DNA of 64,000 nt from Candidatus Nanohalarchaeota archaeon (GTDB taxonomy: Archaea > Nanohalarchaeota > Nanosalinia > Nanosalinales > Nanosalinaceae), in contig JALDAJ010000001.1 of the NCBI GenBank assembly GCA_022729235.1, positions 824,442 through 888,441 on the forward strand, in the 5' to 3' direction. The notes below the pieces were generated by a model that ran no database searches, was not told where the DNA came from, and saw nothing but the letters and a program-made list of their open reading frames with translations. The translations under genes and the position numbers were made by a program. This document shows positions 49,145 to 57,950 of this stretch, one piece after another (position 1 is the stretch's first letter; every line of letters begins with the position of its first letter).

Positions 49145-50404
49145 GTGAAGTCGCTGAAAATATACCAGATAGGGCTCGGAAGTTTTGGACGTCACGGCTT
49201 TGAGAAGCTGGTGGAGATGCATAACCACCTGGAAGAGGTAGATGTAGAGCTGAAAGGTGTCTGTGAAAGAGATTTTGACAGGTTAGAGGAGGCACAAAAA
49301 TTTGCCGAGGCGAACGGTATCGATATCGAGACGTTTCACAGCGTAGAGGAGATGTACGACGCGGCAGAAGAAGAGAGTGGAAAAGTGATGTTCTACGGTG
49401 CAGGTCCTGCAGACGTTCACGCCCATCACATATACGAGTCACTGCAGAGAGGGTTTTTCCACCTGGCGGAGAAACCGCCGTCGATGACGAGAGAACAGCA
49501 CCTGAGGGAGAAGGAGCTTTCGAAGGAGCGCGATGTGTTCTACAAGGTTGACTTCGTTGAGAGAGAAAACCCTGTCGTGAAAAAAGCACTTGACCTGCTT
49601 GAAGGCGAGGACATCGAATCGATAAAGGTTTTCAGGGAGAGTAGCATCGGTGCGCAGAAAGTCCTTCAGCCAGTGGAAAGGCAGGGTGTTAAAGGAGGGG
49701 ATATACTTGACAAGATGGTTCACGAGGTATACGTCCTGGACTTCCTTGAGGCTGCAGGTATGGAGCCGGAACTGGAGCTGGAGGAGGCTGTATCTCCTTA
49801 CTTCATGCCTAAAACTCCAGGGTCAGAAAAACTGATGTCGGTCAACGGTAGTGTACTGGAGGATATCAGTGAAAAGACGGCGACGGGTAGAACCCATGCT
49901 GTGTTCCAGGCAGGTGATGTCGACGTAGAGTTTTACTCGAGCTGGTTAGGTGTTAGTGAGGAGGCAAAGAGCGCCGCGGAAAGAGTGGAAGACCTTGTGG
50001 AAGAATCAGTTATTGATAGGAGTCACAGAGGTGCCGGTGACAAAGCGTTCGTTGACGAGGAGGCACGTTTCTTCGTGGTGGAGGGTACCCGGGAACTAGC
50101 AGGAGACATGCTTCACGGAAACCTTTACGATCTTGATTCAGGTCAGCAGATCGAGGTCCCTGATCTTCTCCACGATCAGCTCTACCGTGTCGTGGAAAAG
50201 GCAGTATTATCTGCAGTGGGTAAAGATGTAGATCACGAGGTCACGGAAAAGGAAATCGATATTTTCATGAACGCAGTGTTTGACGTGAAAGAGAGAGTGG
50301 TTGAAAACGCGGACGGGTTCATGGATGAGCTTGAGCGCGCCAATAGAAGGCTTAAAGAGATGATTATAGAGGATTTAAAGATGGAGGAAGGGGTGACAGC
50401 ATGA
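49145..50404 (+). CDS. Gfo/Idh/MocA-type oxidoreductase
   Basis: A 419-residue protein from the GTG at 49145; the frame is open to 49025, but the Rossmann fold begins at once after this GTG (VKSLKIYQIGLGSFGRHGFE). It has GVCERDFDRLEEAQKFAEANGIDIETFHSVEEMYDAA, then the EKP motif HLAEKPPSM near 112, typical of the Gfo/Idh/MocA family that oxidises or reduces sugar nucleotides. A long C-terminal beta domain follows. Its last four bases overlap a sugar nucleotidyltransferase gene (ATGA), so it probably supplies a modified sugar. Confidence 0.82.
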   Translation: MKSLKIYQIGLGSFGRHGFEKLVEMHNHLEEVDVELKGVCERDFDRLEEAQKFAEANGIDIETFHSVEEMYDAAEEESGKVMFYGAGPADVHAHHIYESLQRGFFHLAEKPPSMTREQHLREKELSKERDVFYKVDFVERENPVVKKALDLLEGEDIESIKVFRESSIGAQKVLQPVERQGVKGGDILDKMVHEVYVLDFLEAAGMEPELELEEAVSPYFMPKTPGSEKLMSVNGSVLEDISEKTATGRTHAVFQAGDVDVEFYSSWLGVSEEAKSAAERVEDLVEESVIDRSHRGAGDKAFVDEEARFFVVEGTRELAGDMLHGNLYDLDSGQQIEVPDLLHDQLYRVVEKAVLSAVGKDVDHEVTEKEIDIFMNAVFDVKERVVENADGFMDELERANRRLKEMIIEDLKMEEGVTA

Positions 50405-51495
50405 AAGCAGTTATACCGGTTGCGGCGAAGAAAGAGTCTCTTTTCCCGTTCTCGGAGTCCAGACCAGTAGGTTTGATGCCGGTGGTAGGTAAGCCGCTGG
50501 TAAGCCATCTGATATCTGCGCTCCAGGAAGTAGGTGTTGACGATATCTACCTGGTTACGAACTACATGGAGGAGCAGTTCGAGGAAGTTTTCGATGAGTA
50601 CACTAATGTCAACCTGATAACCCAGGAAGAACTGAACGGTACAGCTGCAGCGGTCAACTGCTGTGACTTTATAGATGAAGAGTTTTTCGTTGTCAACGGT
50701 GATGTGATGGTCTCCCAGCGCGACCTGGAGAGTCTTCTTGAGAAACACAATAACTCGGGAGACGGGGTTACCCTGCTTGCAACAGACCAGAGAAAGCCGG
50801 AGAAGTTTGGTGTCCTGAGCATAACCAATGACCGTGTCAAATCGATAGAGGAGAAACCTGAAGAGGCGGAAAACCCGCTTGTAAACACTGGTATCTATGT
50901 TTTTGATCCAGAGATATTTGATTATATTCAGAGACTTGAAAACGACTACCTTAGTTTAACAGATGCTGTCGCAGGGATGATCGGTGACAGCGAGGGGCGT
51001 TTTGAGCTTATCCAGGATTACTGGTTCGATATAAACTCACCCCGGAAGCTGTGGGAGGCGGACAAGATAAAACGAGATCACGATACCAGGGGAGTTCACG
51101 GGGAAGCAGATATCAGTGAAAACGCGGAGGTAGGTGATAACGTAGTCATAGAGAAAGGTGCAGAGGTCAGACCCGGATCTGTTATAGAAGGAAGCTACAT
51201 TGGTGAAAACGCGGTTATAGGACCGAACACAGTCGTCAAAGGGTCAACGGTTTCAAGAAACAGCGACCTTGAGGAGTGCAGTGTTTCCAACTCACTCCTG
51301 TTCGAACGCACCGCCCTGAAGGCGTTCACCTCGATTGAGCAGTGTATACTTGGAGAAGAGGTTGAGGTCGAGCCCGGGACGGTTATACGGGAATCGTTTA
51401 TCGGTCCACGCAGTTTTATCGAGATGAACAACTCTATACGGAACGTGGAATTCGTTCCTGATGCAAGAACAGATCTTGGTGAAATCAGTAAGTAA
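50401..51495 (+). CDS. Nucleotidylyltransferase-family protein with degenerate signature
   Basis: A 364-residue protein with a nucleotidyl-transferase domain (1-230) and a left-handed beta-helix (LbH) domain (240-350, hexapeptides such as ENAVIGPNTVVKGSTVSRN). The first motif is MKAVIPVAAKKESLFPFSES, where active enzymes have AAGxGTRxRPLT. The G-x-G-T-R loop that binds the NTP is lost, although VGKPLVSHL, VNGDVMV and EEKPEE are kept. It is paired with an intact paralogue at 53077. It may be a regulatory or allosteric subunit, or have altered chemistry. Confidence 0.78.
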   Translation: MKAVIPVAAKKESLFPFSESRPVGLMPVVGKPLVSHLISALQEVGVDDIYLVTNYMEEQFEEVFDEYTNVNLITQEELNGTAAAVNCCDFIDEEFFVVNGDVMVSQRDLESLLEKHNNSGDGVTLLATDQRKPEKFGVLSITNDRVKSIEEKPEEAENPLVNTGIYVFDPEIFDYIQRLENDYLSLTDAVAGMIGDSEGRFELIQDYWFDINSPRKLWEADKIKRDHDTRGVHGEADISENAEVGDNVVIEKGAEVRPGSVIEGSYIGENAVIGPNTVVKGSTVSRNSDLEECSVSNSLLFERTALKAFTSIEQCILGEEVEVEPGTVIRESFIGPRSFIEMNNSIRNVEFVPDARTDLGEISK

Positions 51496-51581
51496 TCCTG
51501 TATGTTAAACTTTTCTGTTGTTCTACACATTTGTCGTTCTGTATGGCATCATATGAAGTAGAATAGATATTTTAGACCTGC

Positions 51582-53036
51582 ATGGAACTCAAGGTCCGTG
51601 AAGGGGAGAGTAAAGAGGTTAAATCAGCTATTGATGGCGCAGATATCTGGTTAACCCCGGAGGTTAAGAATCAGGTAGCAGAGATAGAAAATAGTTATCC
51701 TTATTACTGGGGTGACGGAGAGCTCAAGGAAGCAGTTTTCCGGGTTTCGCACCAGATTCATGGTTTCCTTGAGATGGATCGGGTAGACCCCGGGAGCAAT
51801 GATATACTTGTTGCGACAGACTTTGACGGTCCAGTGAATATCCTGGATTCTACAGTTTTAGAGCAGTTGCCAGGAGATAATCGTCCCGGTGATGTCAACA
51901 TGCATCCCGGGTTCCAGGAAGCGTGGGAGTTTATTCCTTATGAGACCAGTGTTTTGACCTCGGTGATATCCAACAGGAGTGTTCCTTACCTCCAGTACTG
52001 GTCAGATAACCATCTCGGCGACTTCCTTGGCTCAAGACTGACCCTGGTAGGTGAGGGGGGAGCAACTTATACGGAGGGACTGGCTGACAGTGTCTCGTCC
52101 GCGGTGGAGCTGGAAAACATTCATTTTACATCTATGCCTGATATCTCCGTTACAGATACCCTTTACAGGGAAGGAGAGGGTATAGATATCAGTGAAAGGG
52201 TGGGGCTGGAAAGAGAAATATACCGCAGGGCAGCGGATGAAGGTCGGAAGATAGTATCTGCCCGGAAGTTCTCCCCTGAGATGGTAACCGTCAGCTTTGA
52301 AGGTTCAGGTCTTAACCTGGAAGAGGAAAGAACTGGTATCTGGAACAGTGATTTCTATGCAGAAACGTACGGAGACATATCAATAGAGGAGTTATGGGAC
52401 TTTATATCTGATTTTGAAGAAGGAGAGTTTTACCGCCTTGGGAGCACAGATGCTATAGTATTCAGGGACAGTTACGAGAGCGCTAAAACTCTTAGCAGGG
52501 TCCTGAATTACAAGCCCGCTGAACTCCGGTTTGACAGACCTAATGAAGGACTTCTTGAAAAAATTCCGGGGAAACAGGTAGAGAGCCCGGAGAATTATCT
52601 GATGTTCACCACTCATCCCATGGCTGATGAAGATTACACGTTTAAGGATGCCAGAGAGGACCTAGAAGCTGCGGCACGCTGTTACAGGGAAAGAACAGGG
52701 AATGAAGTAGAACTGGTTCATAACACAGACTGGTGGACCGATTATATTCTCGGCGAAAAAACAGGTAAGGAAAGTTCAACAGAGGAACTCCTGGAAAATC
52801 ACCCAAGATTCCGTCCTGAAAACACTGTTATCTTTTATATGGGGGACAAGTCTACGGACGTCTATACCGGAGATAGATCTTACTTTTTCGCACAGGAAGG
52901 AAAACCTGCTGAAGACGCAGCCAGGGACAAAGGTACTCGATACGGTGTAGCAGAGACCTCTGTGGACTACGCACTAGGAATCGCGGATTTGATGTACCAC
53001 GTAGGTGTGACTGATGACTCAGAGAGCGGTTCCTGA
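51582..53036 (+). CDS. HAD-superfamily protein, large
   Basis: A 484-residue protein. HAD motif I is VATDFDGPVNILD (near 86), where the second Asp of DxDGT is Gly-Pro. Motif II is SVISNRS, and motif IV is IFYMGDKSTDVYTG (near 425). A large cap domain lies between, including VELVHNTDWWTDYI. The D-x-D of active phosphatases is here D-F-D-G-P, so activity is plausible. The long insert suggests a sugar-phosphate-type substrate such as those of the nearby nucleotidyltransferases. Member of the same direction run. Confidence 0.65.
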   Translation: MELKVREGESKEVKSAIDGADIWLTPEVKNQVAEIENSYPYYWGDGELKEAVFRVSHQIHGFLEMDRVDPGSNDILVATDFDGPVNILDSTVLEQLPGDNRPGDVNMHPGFQEAWEFIPYETSVLTSVISNRSVPYLQYWSDNHLGDFLGSRLTLVGEGGATYTEGLADSVSSAVELENIHFTSMPDISVTDTLYREGEGIDISERVGLEREIYRRAADEGRKIVSARKFSPEMVTVSFEGSGLNLEEERTGIWNSDFYAETYGDISIEELWDFISDFEEGEFYRLGSTDAIVFRDSYESAKTLSRVLNYKPAELRFDRPNEGLLEKIPGKQVESPENYLMFTTHPMADEDYTFKDAREDLEAAARCYRERTGNEVELVHNTDWWTDYILGEKTGKESSTEELLENHPRFRPENTVIFYMGDKSTDVYTGDRSYFFAQEGKPAEDAARDKGTRYGVAETSVDYALGIADLMYHVGVTDDSESGS

Positions 53037-53076
53037 CCTAAAGACATAAAGAAGTAATGAAGATAATTTTTCGGTG

Positions 53077-54267
53077 ATGAAAGCCGTTATCCTCGCTGCG
53101 GGTAAAGGGACTCGTATGAGACCTCTCACAGAGGATACACCTAAACCTCTTCTACCGGTTGCAGGAAAACCTATAATCCGGCATACAGTTGATCTTTTAG
53201 AAGGACACGTAGAGGAGATAATCGTTGTAGCGGGGTACGAGAAACAGCAGGTAGAGGACTTTTTCTCCAGTGATTCGTATGTTCGGGTGGTAGAACAGGA
53301 AGAACCTCTTGGAACCGCTGACGCAGCATTGACTGCCCAGGACTACGTGGATGGGAAGACGCTGGTGATTAATGGCGATGATATCTACCGGGTTGACATG
53401 GAGGGAATAAGAACGGTGGACAGAGGCGTCATTGCTTCAGAAGTAGACGACCCGGAGAGTTATGGGGTAATCAGTGCTGAGGACGGACAGGTTAAAGGTA
53501 TAGAAGAAAAACCGGATAATCCTGGTTCAAACCTGGTGAATACAGGGTTCTACATCGTACAAGAGGATTTTTTCGAGTTACTTGAAAAAGTGGAAGAGTC
53601 GGAAAGAGGAGAGTACGAGATAACACGTGCTTTAAACCAGTATATCAAGAGCTACGGCGTCGAAGTTGTAGAGGCGGAGAACTGGTTTCCCTGCAGCTAT
53701 CCGTGGCAACTTATCGAAGCAAACGAGCAACTGATGGATAGGCTGGAGGGCAGGATTGAAGGCGAGGTAGATAGGTCTGCCTCGGTAAATGGTGAAGTAG
53801 TAATAGAAGAAAACGCCGTTATCCAAGAAAACACGGTTATAGACGGACCTGCCATCATAAAAACAGGGGCTGAGATCGGTCCAAACGCGCATATCCGGCA
53901 AGGAACAGTACTTCACAACAATGTTAATGTCGGTAACGGCTCTGAGGTAAAGAATTCGGTGGTGATGGAGGACTCCTCACTACCGCACCTGAACTATATT
54001 GGAGACAGCTACGTAGGCAGAAATACCAACATCGGGGGAGGCACGATAACAGCTAATATCCGCCACGATAATAAGGAGGTCATGATGGAGGTCAAGGACA
54101 GCCTTATGGAAACGGGTAGAGAGAAACTGGGGGCGGTTATAGGTCCGGGGGCTAAAATCGGTGTAAACTGCTCTATCAATCCTGGCAGGATAATCGGTTA
54201 CGAAACAACGGTGGCGCCGGGAACAGTGGTTAAGAAGAATATTATTCCCGGGGCAGAAAAACGATGA
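53077..54267 (+). CDS. GlmU-like bifunctional sugar-1-phosphate nucleotidylyltransferase
   Basis: A 396-residue protein from the ATG at 53077 (GTG at 53074 adds one residue). N-terminal domain: MKAVILAAGKGTRMRPLTED followed by TPKPLLPVAGKPIIRHTVD, with INGDDIY as the metal site and IEEKPDN. C-terminal LbH domain with hexapeptides (ENAVIQENTVIDGPAIIKTGAEIGPNAHIRQGTVLHNN) and GNNTNIGGGTITANIRHD-like text matching the acetyltransferase region. Archaeal relatives make UDP-GlcNAc (GlcN-1-P acetyltransferase plus UTP transfer) or glucose-1-P nucleotides. It overlaps the next gene by four bases. Confidence 0.87.
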   Translation: MKAVILAAGKGTRMRPLTEDTPKPLLPVAGKPIIRHTVDLLEGHVEEIIVVAGYEKQQVEDFFSSDSYVRVVEQEEPLGTADAALTAQDYVDGKTLVINGDDIYRVDMEGIRTVDRGVIASEVDDPESYGVISAEDGQVKGIEEKPDNPGSNLVNTGFYIVQEDFFELLEKVEESERGEYEITRALNQYIKSYGVEVVEAENWFPCSYPWQLIEANEQLMDRLEGRIEGEVDRSASVNGEVVIEENAVIQENTVIDGPAIIKTGAEIGPNAHIRQGTVLHNNVNVGNGSEVKNSVVMEDSSLPHLNYIGDSYVGRNTNIGGGTITANIRHDNKEVMMEVKDSLMETGREKLGAVIGPGAKIGVNCSINPGRIIGYETTVAPGTVVKKNIIPGAEKR

Positions 54268-54761
54268 AGATAGGTATTGACTTTGACCGCGTACTTTTCA
54301 AGACAGAAGAATTCAAGGAGTTCCTGGAACAAAAAATCCCGGGATTCATAGGAGCATATCCTGAAGAAGGTGTTTACAATCCTGGTAGACATGCGGAAAG
54401 CCTTGGTATAGAAAAAGAAGAGATAATGGACGCGCTCGGGAACGCTGACAGGTTTATCAGGGATGATGCTTCAGAACTCAGGGAGCTCAGACCAGGTCAT
54501 GAACTTGTACTTGTAAGCCGTGGAGACCCGGCGTTCCAGGGCAGGAAAATCACTAACTCAGGGGTATGCGAGCTATTCGATGCAGTGGTTGTCATAAAGG
54601 ACGGACCAAAGGACAGGATTGATATCGACTTCCTGGTAGATGATGCCGATTTCGAACATGAAAGAGCTGATGTACCCGGTTTCAGATTCGATATGAGAAG
54701 GCACAGTGTTAGAGATATAGTTGAGAAGGTGAGAGAGCTTGAAGCCAGAAAAAGTGTTTAA
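54264..54761 (+). CDS. Small HAD-like phosphatase
   Basis: A 165-residue protein: motif I KIGIDFDRVLFKTEEF (residues 2-17), motif II ELVLVSRGD near 73, and motif IV IDFLVDDADFEHER near 120. The D-x-D pair and DD end are intact. The compact HAD fold resembles 5'-nucleotidase or polynucleotide-phosphatase-type proteins. It overlaps the upstream GlmU-like gene by ATGA and the mutase gene by 22 bases, so it is part of the sugar-nucleotide operon. Confidence 0.7.
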   Translation: MKIGIDFDRVLFKTEEFKEFLEQKIPGFIGAYPEEGVYNPGRHAESLGIEKEEIMDALGNADRFIRDDASELRELRPGHELVLVSRGDPAFQGRKITNSGVCELFDAVVVIKDGPKDRIDIDFLVDDADFEHERADVPGFRFDMRRHSVRDIVEKVRELEARKSV

Positions 54762-56064
54762 ACGGTACGACATCCGCGGGAACTACCCTGGTGAAATCGA
54801 TGAAGAATTTGCAGAACTACTGGGTAGAGCCATCGGAACCTTCTCAAGGCAAGAGTACTCGAGTAAAGTAGTTGTTGGAAGAGACAGCAAGAAAAGCTCT
54901 TTACCTCTTAAAAAGGCGTTCGTTGAGGGTTTAAGGGGTGCGGGCGTTGATGTTCTGGACGCTGGTACAGGACCGACCGACTACGTAGCATTAGCGGGAC
55001 GGGAAAATAAGTCTGTATCAGTCCAGATAACCTCGTCCCACTTACCTCTTGACACCAACGGCTTCAAGTTCATGTACCCAGAAGGCAACGGCTTCCTGAA
55101 CCCGGATCTTTACGAGGTCCAGGATTTGTTCCGGGAAAGAGACTTCAAGAGCGGAACGGGAAAGGTTGAAGATGTATCGGGAGAGTCCTATGAAAGATAC
55201 TTCGAGGAAGTAAAACAATTTTTCCACCAGTACTTTGACTCCATTGACAGGAAGGTCGTGGTTGATACGCTAGGAGGTGCTGCAAACGGTTTTCTGCCGG
55301 AACTTCTCGAAGAACTCGGCGCTGAAGTCGTAGATATTGCCGCGGAGAAAGACGCGGATGAACCCTACGTTGATCCTCCGAACCCGGAGCCGGGAGAACT
55401 GGAGTACGTAGCGGAGCGTGTTGAAGAGGAGAACGCTGATATCGCGCTCGCAACCGATATGGACGCGGACAGGGTCGCGGTCTACTATGGTGAAGAGTGG
55501 TTAACAGGAGACCAGCTTTTCGCGGTTCTCGCGGGACTGATGACTCCTGAAAAAGTTGTAGCCTCAGTAGATACCTCTACCTTGCTTGAAGAAGTTGTGC
55601 AGGGTAAGGATGGAGAAGTATACTATACCCGGGTAGGAGATCCGTTTGTCGCGGATAAAGCTCTTGAAGAGGATGCGGTACTTGCTGGAGAGCCAAACAA
55701 CCATTACTGTTTTCCCGGTTTCGTCCCATACAACTCTGGCACACTTACTGGGCTTTTACTCTCCGCGGCAGACCTGGAGAATCTTCTCGAAGAAGTTCCA
55801 AATCGCTCTACAGGACGTACCAGTCTGGAGGTTGAGGACAATAAGGTCAAAGAGGATGTCATGCAGGATATAGAGAATGAGGTCAGAGAGGAACATGAGA
55901 TGATTTCCGACCTGGACGGTGTGAAGTTCAGGAAGGAAGGTGCAACTGTTCTTGCCCGACCGTCCTCCCGCTCACCTGTTATACGGGTAGCAGTTGAGGC
56001 TCAGAGTAGAGAGGACGTGGAGAATGTTCTGGGAGAGGTCAGGGAGCTTGTCCGGAACCAATAA
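54739..56064 (+). CDS. Phosphohexomutase (phosphomannomutase/phosphoglucosamine mutase family)
   Basis: A 441-residue protein. N-terminal KRYDIRGNYPGEIDEEFA, active-site serine loop QITSSHLPLDTNGFKF (near 95, where others have TASHNP), metal loop LATDMDADRVAVYY near 235 (DxDxDR), and sugar-binding loop LAGEPNNHYCFPG near 315. All four domains seem present and length is normal. The start is TTG 54739 (22-base overlap with the previous gene) or GTG 54754. Converts hexose-6-P to hexose-1-P, which feeds the nucleotidyltransferases upstream. Confidence 0.88.
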   Translation: MKPEKVFKRYDIRGNYPGEIDEEFAELLGRAIGTFSRQEYSSKVVVGRDSKKSSLPLKKAFVEGLRGAGVDVLDAGTGPTDYVALAGRENKSVSVQITSSHLPLDTNGFKFMYPEGNGFLNPDLYEVQDLFRERDFKSGTGKVEDVSGESYERYFEEVKQFFHQYFDSIDRKVVVDTLGGAANGFLPELLEELGAEVVDIAAEKDADEPYVDPPNPEPGELEYVAERVEEENADIALATDMDADRVAVYYGEEWLTGDQLFAVLAGLMTPEKVVASVDTSTLLEEVVQGKDGEVYYTRVGDPFVADKALEEDAVLAGEPNNHYCFPGFVPYNSGTLTGLLLSAADLENLLEEVPNRSTGRTSLEVEDNKVKEDVMQDIENEVREEHEMISDLDGVKFRKEGATVLARPSSRSPVIRVAVEAQSREDVENVLGEVRELVRNQ

Positions 56065-56089
56065 AACTTGGTCTGAGAAATCATTCCCT

Positions 56090-56305
56090 ATGAGCGATAC
56101 ACTTCACAGTTTCTCTGAAGGACCCTATGACCTCCTGAATTACTCGATTGAGACAAACAATGGAAAAGTGGTGATTGAAGTCAACAACGGCGGTCTAGGA
56201 AGACTGCCTATCGAGAACATGGAAACAGTCGAACAACTGAGAGAGGCACTCGAAAAGGTAGAGGCTCACTTCAAAGAACTGAAGAGAAGACAGGAAGAGC
56301 TTTAG
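56090..56305 (+). CDS. Small hypothetical protein, 71 residues
   Basis: ATG at 56090: MSDTLHSFSEGPYDLLNYSI, then a strand (GKVVIEVNNGGLGRLPI) and a helix (EQLREALEKVEAHFKELKRRQEEL). A strand-strand-helix pattern of unknown family, possibly a small accessory of the sugar operon. An open frame upstream to 55994 lies within the mutase gene and is not used. Confidence 0.5.
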   Translation: MSDTLHSFSEGPYDLLNYSIETNNGKVVIEVNNGGLGRLPIENMETVEQLREALEKVEAHFKELKRRQEEL

Positions 56306-56452
56306 TAAATCTTCCTCAAAATGTTTCATGTTTCTGGTCAGGATTTCCAATTGCTCTTTTTGGCAGTTACAGCGATACAGGTGTCGTGGAAAGTCAGTAC
56401 AATTCCAAAAATAAGAGAAGAAAAAGAGTAAAGATGAAGGCTTCGAGACGTT

Positions 56453-56620
56453 TTAAACGTCTCTTGCCTTGCAGGTTCTGCGTCCGTTGTCTTCTGCTCT
56501 TTCTACGGCTCTGTTGATGAGTCTTTTGACTTCATCGTCTAGAGCGTCGTAGAAGTCGCTTCCGACGTTTACGCCAGATGCGGCGTCACGGACGCCTGAT
56601 TTCTTTAGAACGTCTACCAT
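56453..56620 (-). CDS. Small histone-fold-like protein (DUF1931-like)
   Basis: A 55-residue product: MVDVLKKSGVRDAASGVNVG, then SDFYDALDDEVKRLINRAVE and RAEDNGRRTCKARDV. The order short helix, loop, long helix, RRT-type loop and K-A-R-D matches the histone fold, with RRTCKARDV in place of the usual RKTVKPED. Such short archaeal proteins are annotated DUF1931 or histone-like DNA-binding proteins. The start is ATG at 56620. Gene is AT-flanked and single. Confidence 0.65.
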   Translation of the reverse strand: MVDVLKKSGVRDAASGVNVGSDFYDALDDEVKRLINRAVERAEDNGRRTCKARDV

Positions 56621-56809
56621 GGTTGATTCACCAATTAGCTATTGTGTGGCTTCTTTTTTATAGGGAGGGGGTTTCCGGGCTTTAAACAACCTAGTCTCGG
56701 TCTCTACTACCGGTTTTGTTATTTCAAGTCGATGAAAAATAAACCTTAAAAAGGGGATAATAGCCGTTATCAGCCATTAATAAAGGTTTTCTTTATATAG
56801 CGCTTTTTT

Positions 56810-56827
56810 GTTCGGTTTGAACCGAAC
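56810..56827. promoter_or_regulatory. Palindromic operator before the ArsR-type gene
   Basis: GTTCGGTT-TG-AACCGAAC is a perfect 8-bp inverted repeat with a two-base centre. It lies about 10 bases after a TATA-like CTTTATATAG (56791-56800) and 43 bases before the regulator's ATG. A site that close to the likely transcription start fits a repressor binding its own promoter. Confidence 0.6.
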
Positions 56828-56869
56828 CGGACTTGTTAAAATAAAAAGTACTTTCCATCATTTTTAGCC

Positions 56870-57409
56870 ATGGAGCTTGATTTCAAAACTGTCAAGGCAC
56901 TTTCTTCTCCTACCAGGATAAGGATACTTAACCAGGTCCTCGAGCAGGAGTCTACCCCGACCGCGCTGAGTGAGAACCTGGACCGGAGCAAGTCAACTGT
57001 TTCCTCCCATCTTGACACGCTCGTAGACGCAGATCTCGTGGAGAAGGATAAGGAGGAAGGACGCAGGAGGGTGATTTACAGACCTACTGGGAAGGCGGAG
57101 GACATAGTACGGGGAAAGGAGAAAAGAGTCAAGTTCAGCCTCGCCTCATCTTTCGTGTCTGCCTTCGCCGGGGTTGCTCTTGTAGGGAGTCAGGTTGTTG
57201 ACTATACATCAGGGACTGTTGAAGACAGGGCGTACCTCCAGGAGGATTCTCCTGGTGTCATGGCTGAGACTGCAGAAACTGCTCCTGCAGGAGGTCAGGA
57301 GTTTTTACTTGATCCTTCAACCGCGGTTCTTGCCTTCGGTCTGTTCTTCATCACTGTCTCCGCCCTTGCCCTCATATATGGTCTGGTTATGAGGCGGATA
57401 GGACGGTGA
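56870..57409 (+). CDS. ArsR-type wHTH regulator with C-terminal membrane helices
   Basis: A 179-residue protein. Residues 1-75 form an ArsR/HTH-type winged helix: MELDFKTVKALSSPTRIRIL, TPTALSENLDRSKSTVSSHLDTLVDADLV, wing KEEGRRRVIYRPTGKAED. Two hydrophobic segments lie at about 87-107 and 148-170. A membrane-tethered regulator is implied. It is preceded by a perfect palindrome (56810-56827) that it may bind itself. The signal is unknown. Confidence 0.75.
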   Translation: MELDFKTVKALSSPTRIRILNQVLEQESTPTALSENLDRSKSTVSSHLDTLVDADLVEKDKEEGRRRVIYRPTGKAEDIVRGKEKRVKFSLASSFVSAFAGVALVGSQVVDYTSGTVEDRAYLQEDSPGVMAETAETAPAGGQEFLLDPSTAVLAFGLFFITVSALALIYGLVMRRIGR

Positions 57410-57503
57410 CTGGCAAAGGTATTAAACTTTTCAACATCAATGTTTCTAACGTGTTAAAGTGAGAAACAACACCAACTATCTCGGACTTGCTCTGTGACTT
57501 CAA

Positions 57504-57950
57504 ATGGCATCTTGTAAACTATGTGGACAGGACGCGGATTCTCTAAAAAAGGTTAAAATCGAGGGAGCAACGCTCAAGGTCTGCGACTCGTGCTCGGATA
57601 TGGGCGAGGAAGTAGGGACTTCGAAGAAGAGAAAAAAGAAGACAAGAAGCAGGTCTGCCAGACCAAGGTCTGAAAAGGTCCTGGTGAACGATTACGGGTC
57701 CCGGATTAAGGAGGCGCGTGAAGAAGAGGGGATATCCATCAAGGAACTCGCTGATGAATTAAATGAAAAAGTCTCGCTCCTCAGCAAGCTTGAAAAAGAA
57801 GATCTTAAGCCGGATAACTCACTTGCGAAGAAGATCGAGGATAGGTTAGGAATTGATCTCTACACAACGCCCACGGTTCATGACCACGACGCACCGAGTT
57901 CGGACAGCAGGAAAGCTACTCTTGGAGACGTTGCGGAAGTAAAGGACTAG
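57504..57950 (+). CDS. Multiprotein bridging factor 1-like protein
   Basis: A 148-residue protein. N-terminal zinc ribbon MASCKLCGQDADSLKKVKIE ... LKVCDSCSDMG, a basic linker (KKRKKKTRSRSARPRS), and a HTH_3 domain: YGSRIKEAREEEGISIKELADELNEKVSLLSKLEKEDLKPDNSLAKKIEDRLGIDLY. This is the archaeal aMBF1 arrangement; the eukaryal homologue bridges TBP and activators. In archaea it contacts the small ribosomal subunit or transcription machinery. Overlaps the next gene's stop by four bases (convergent). Confidence 0.85.
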   Translation: MASCKLCGQDADSLKKVKIEGATLKVCDSCSDMGEEVGTSKKRKKKTRSRSARPRSEKVLVNDYGSRIKEAREEEGISIKELADELNEKVSLLSKLEKEDLKPDNSLAKKIEDRLGIDLYTTPTVHDHDAPSSDSRKATLGDVAEVKD

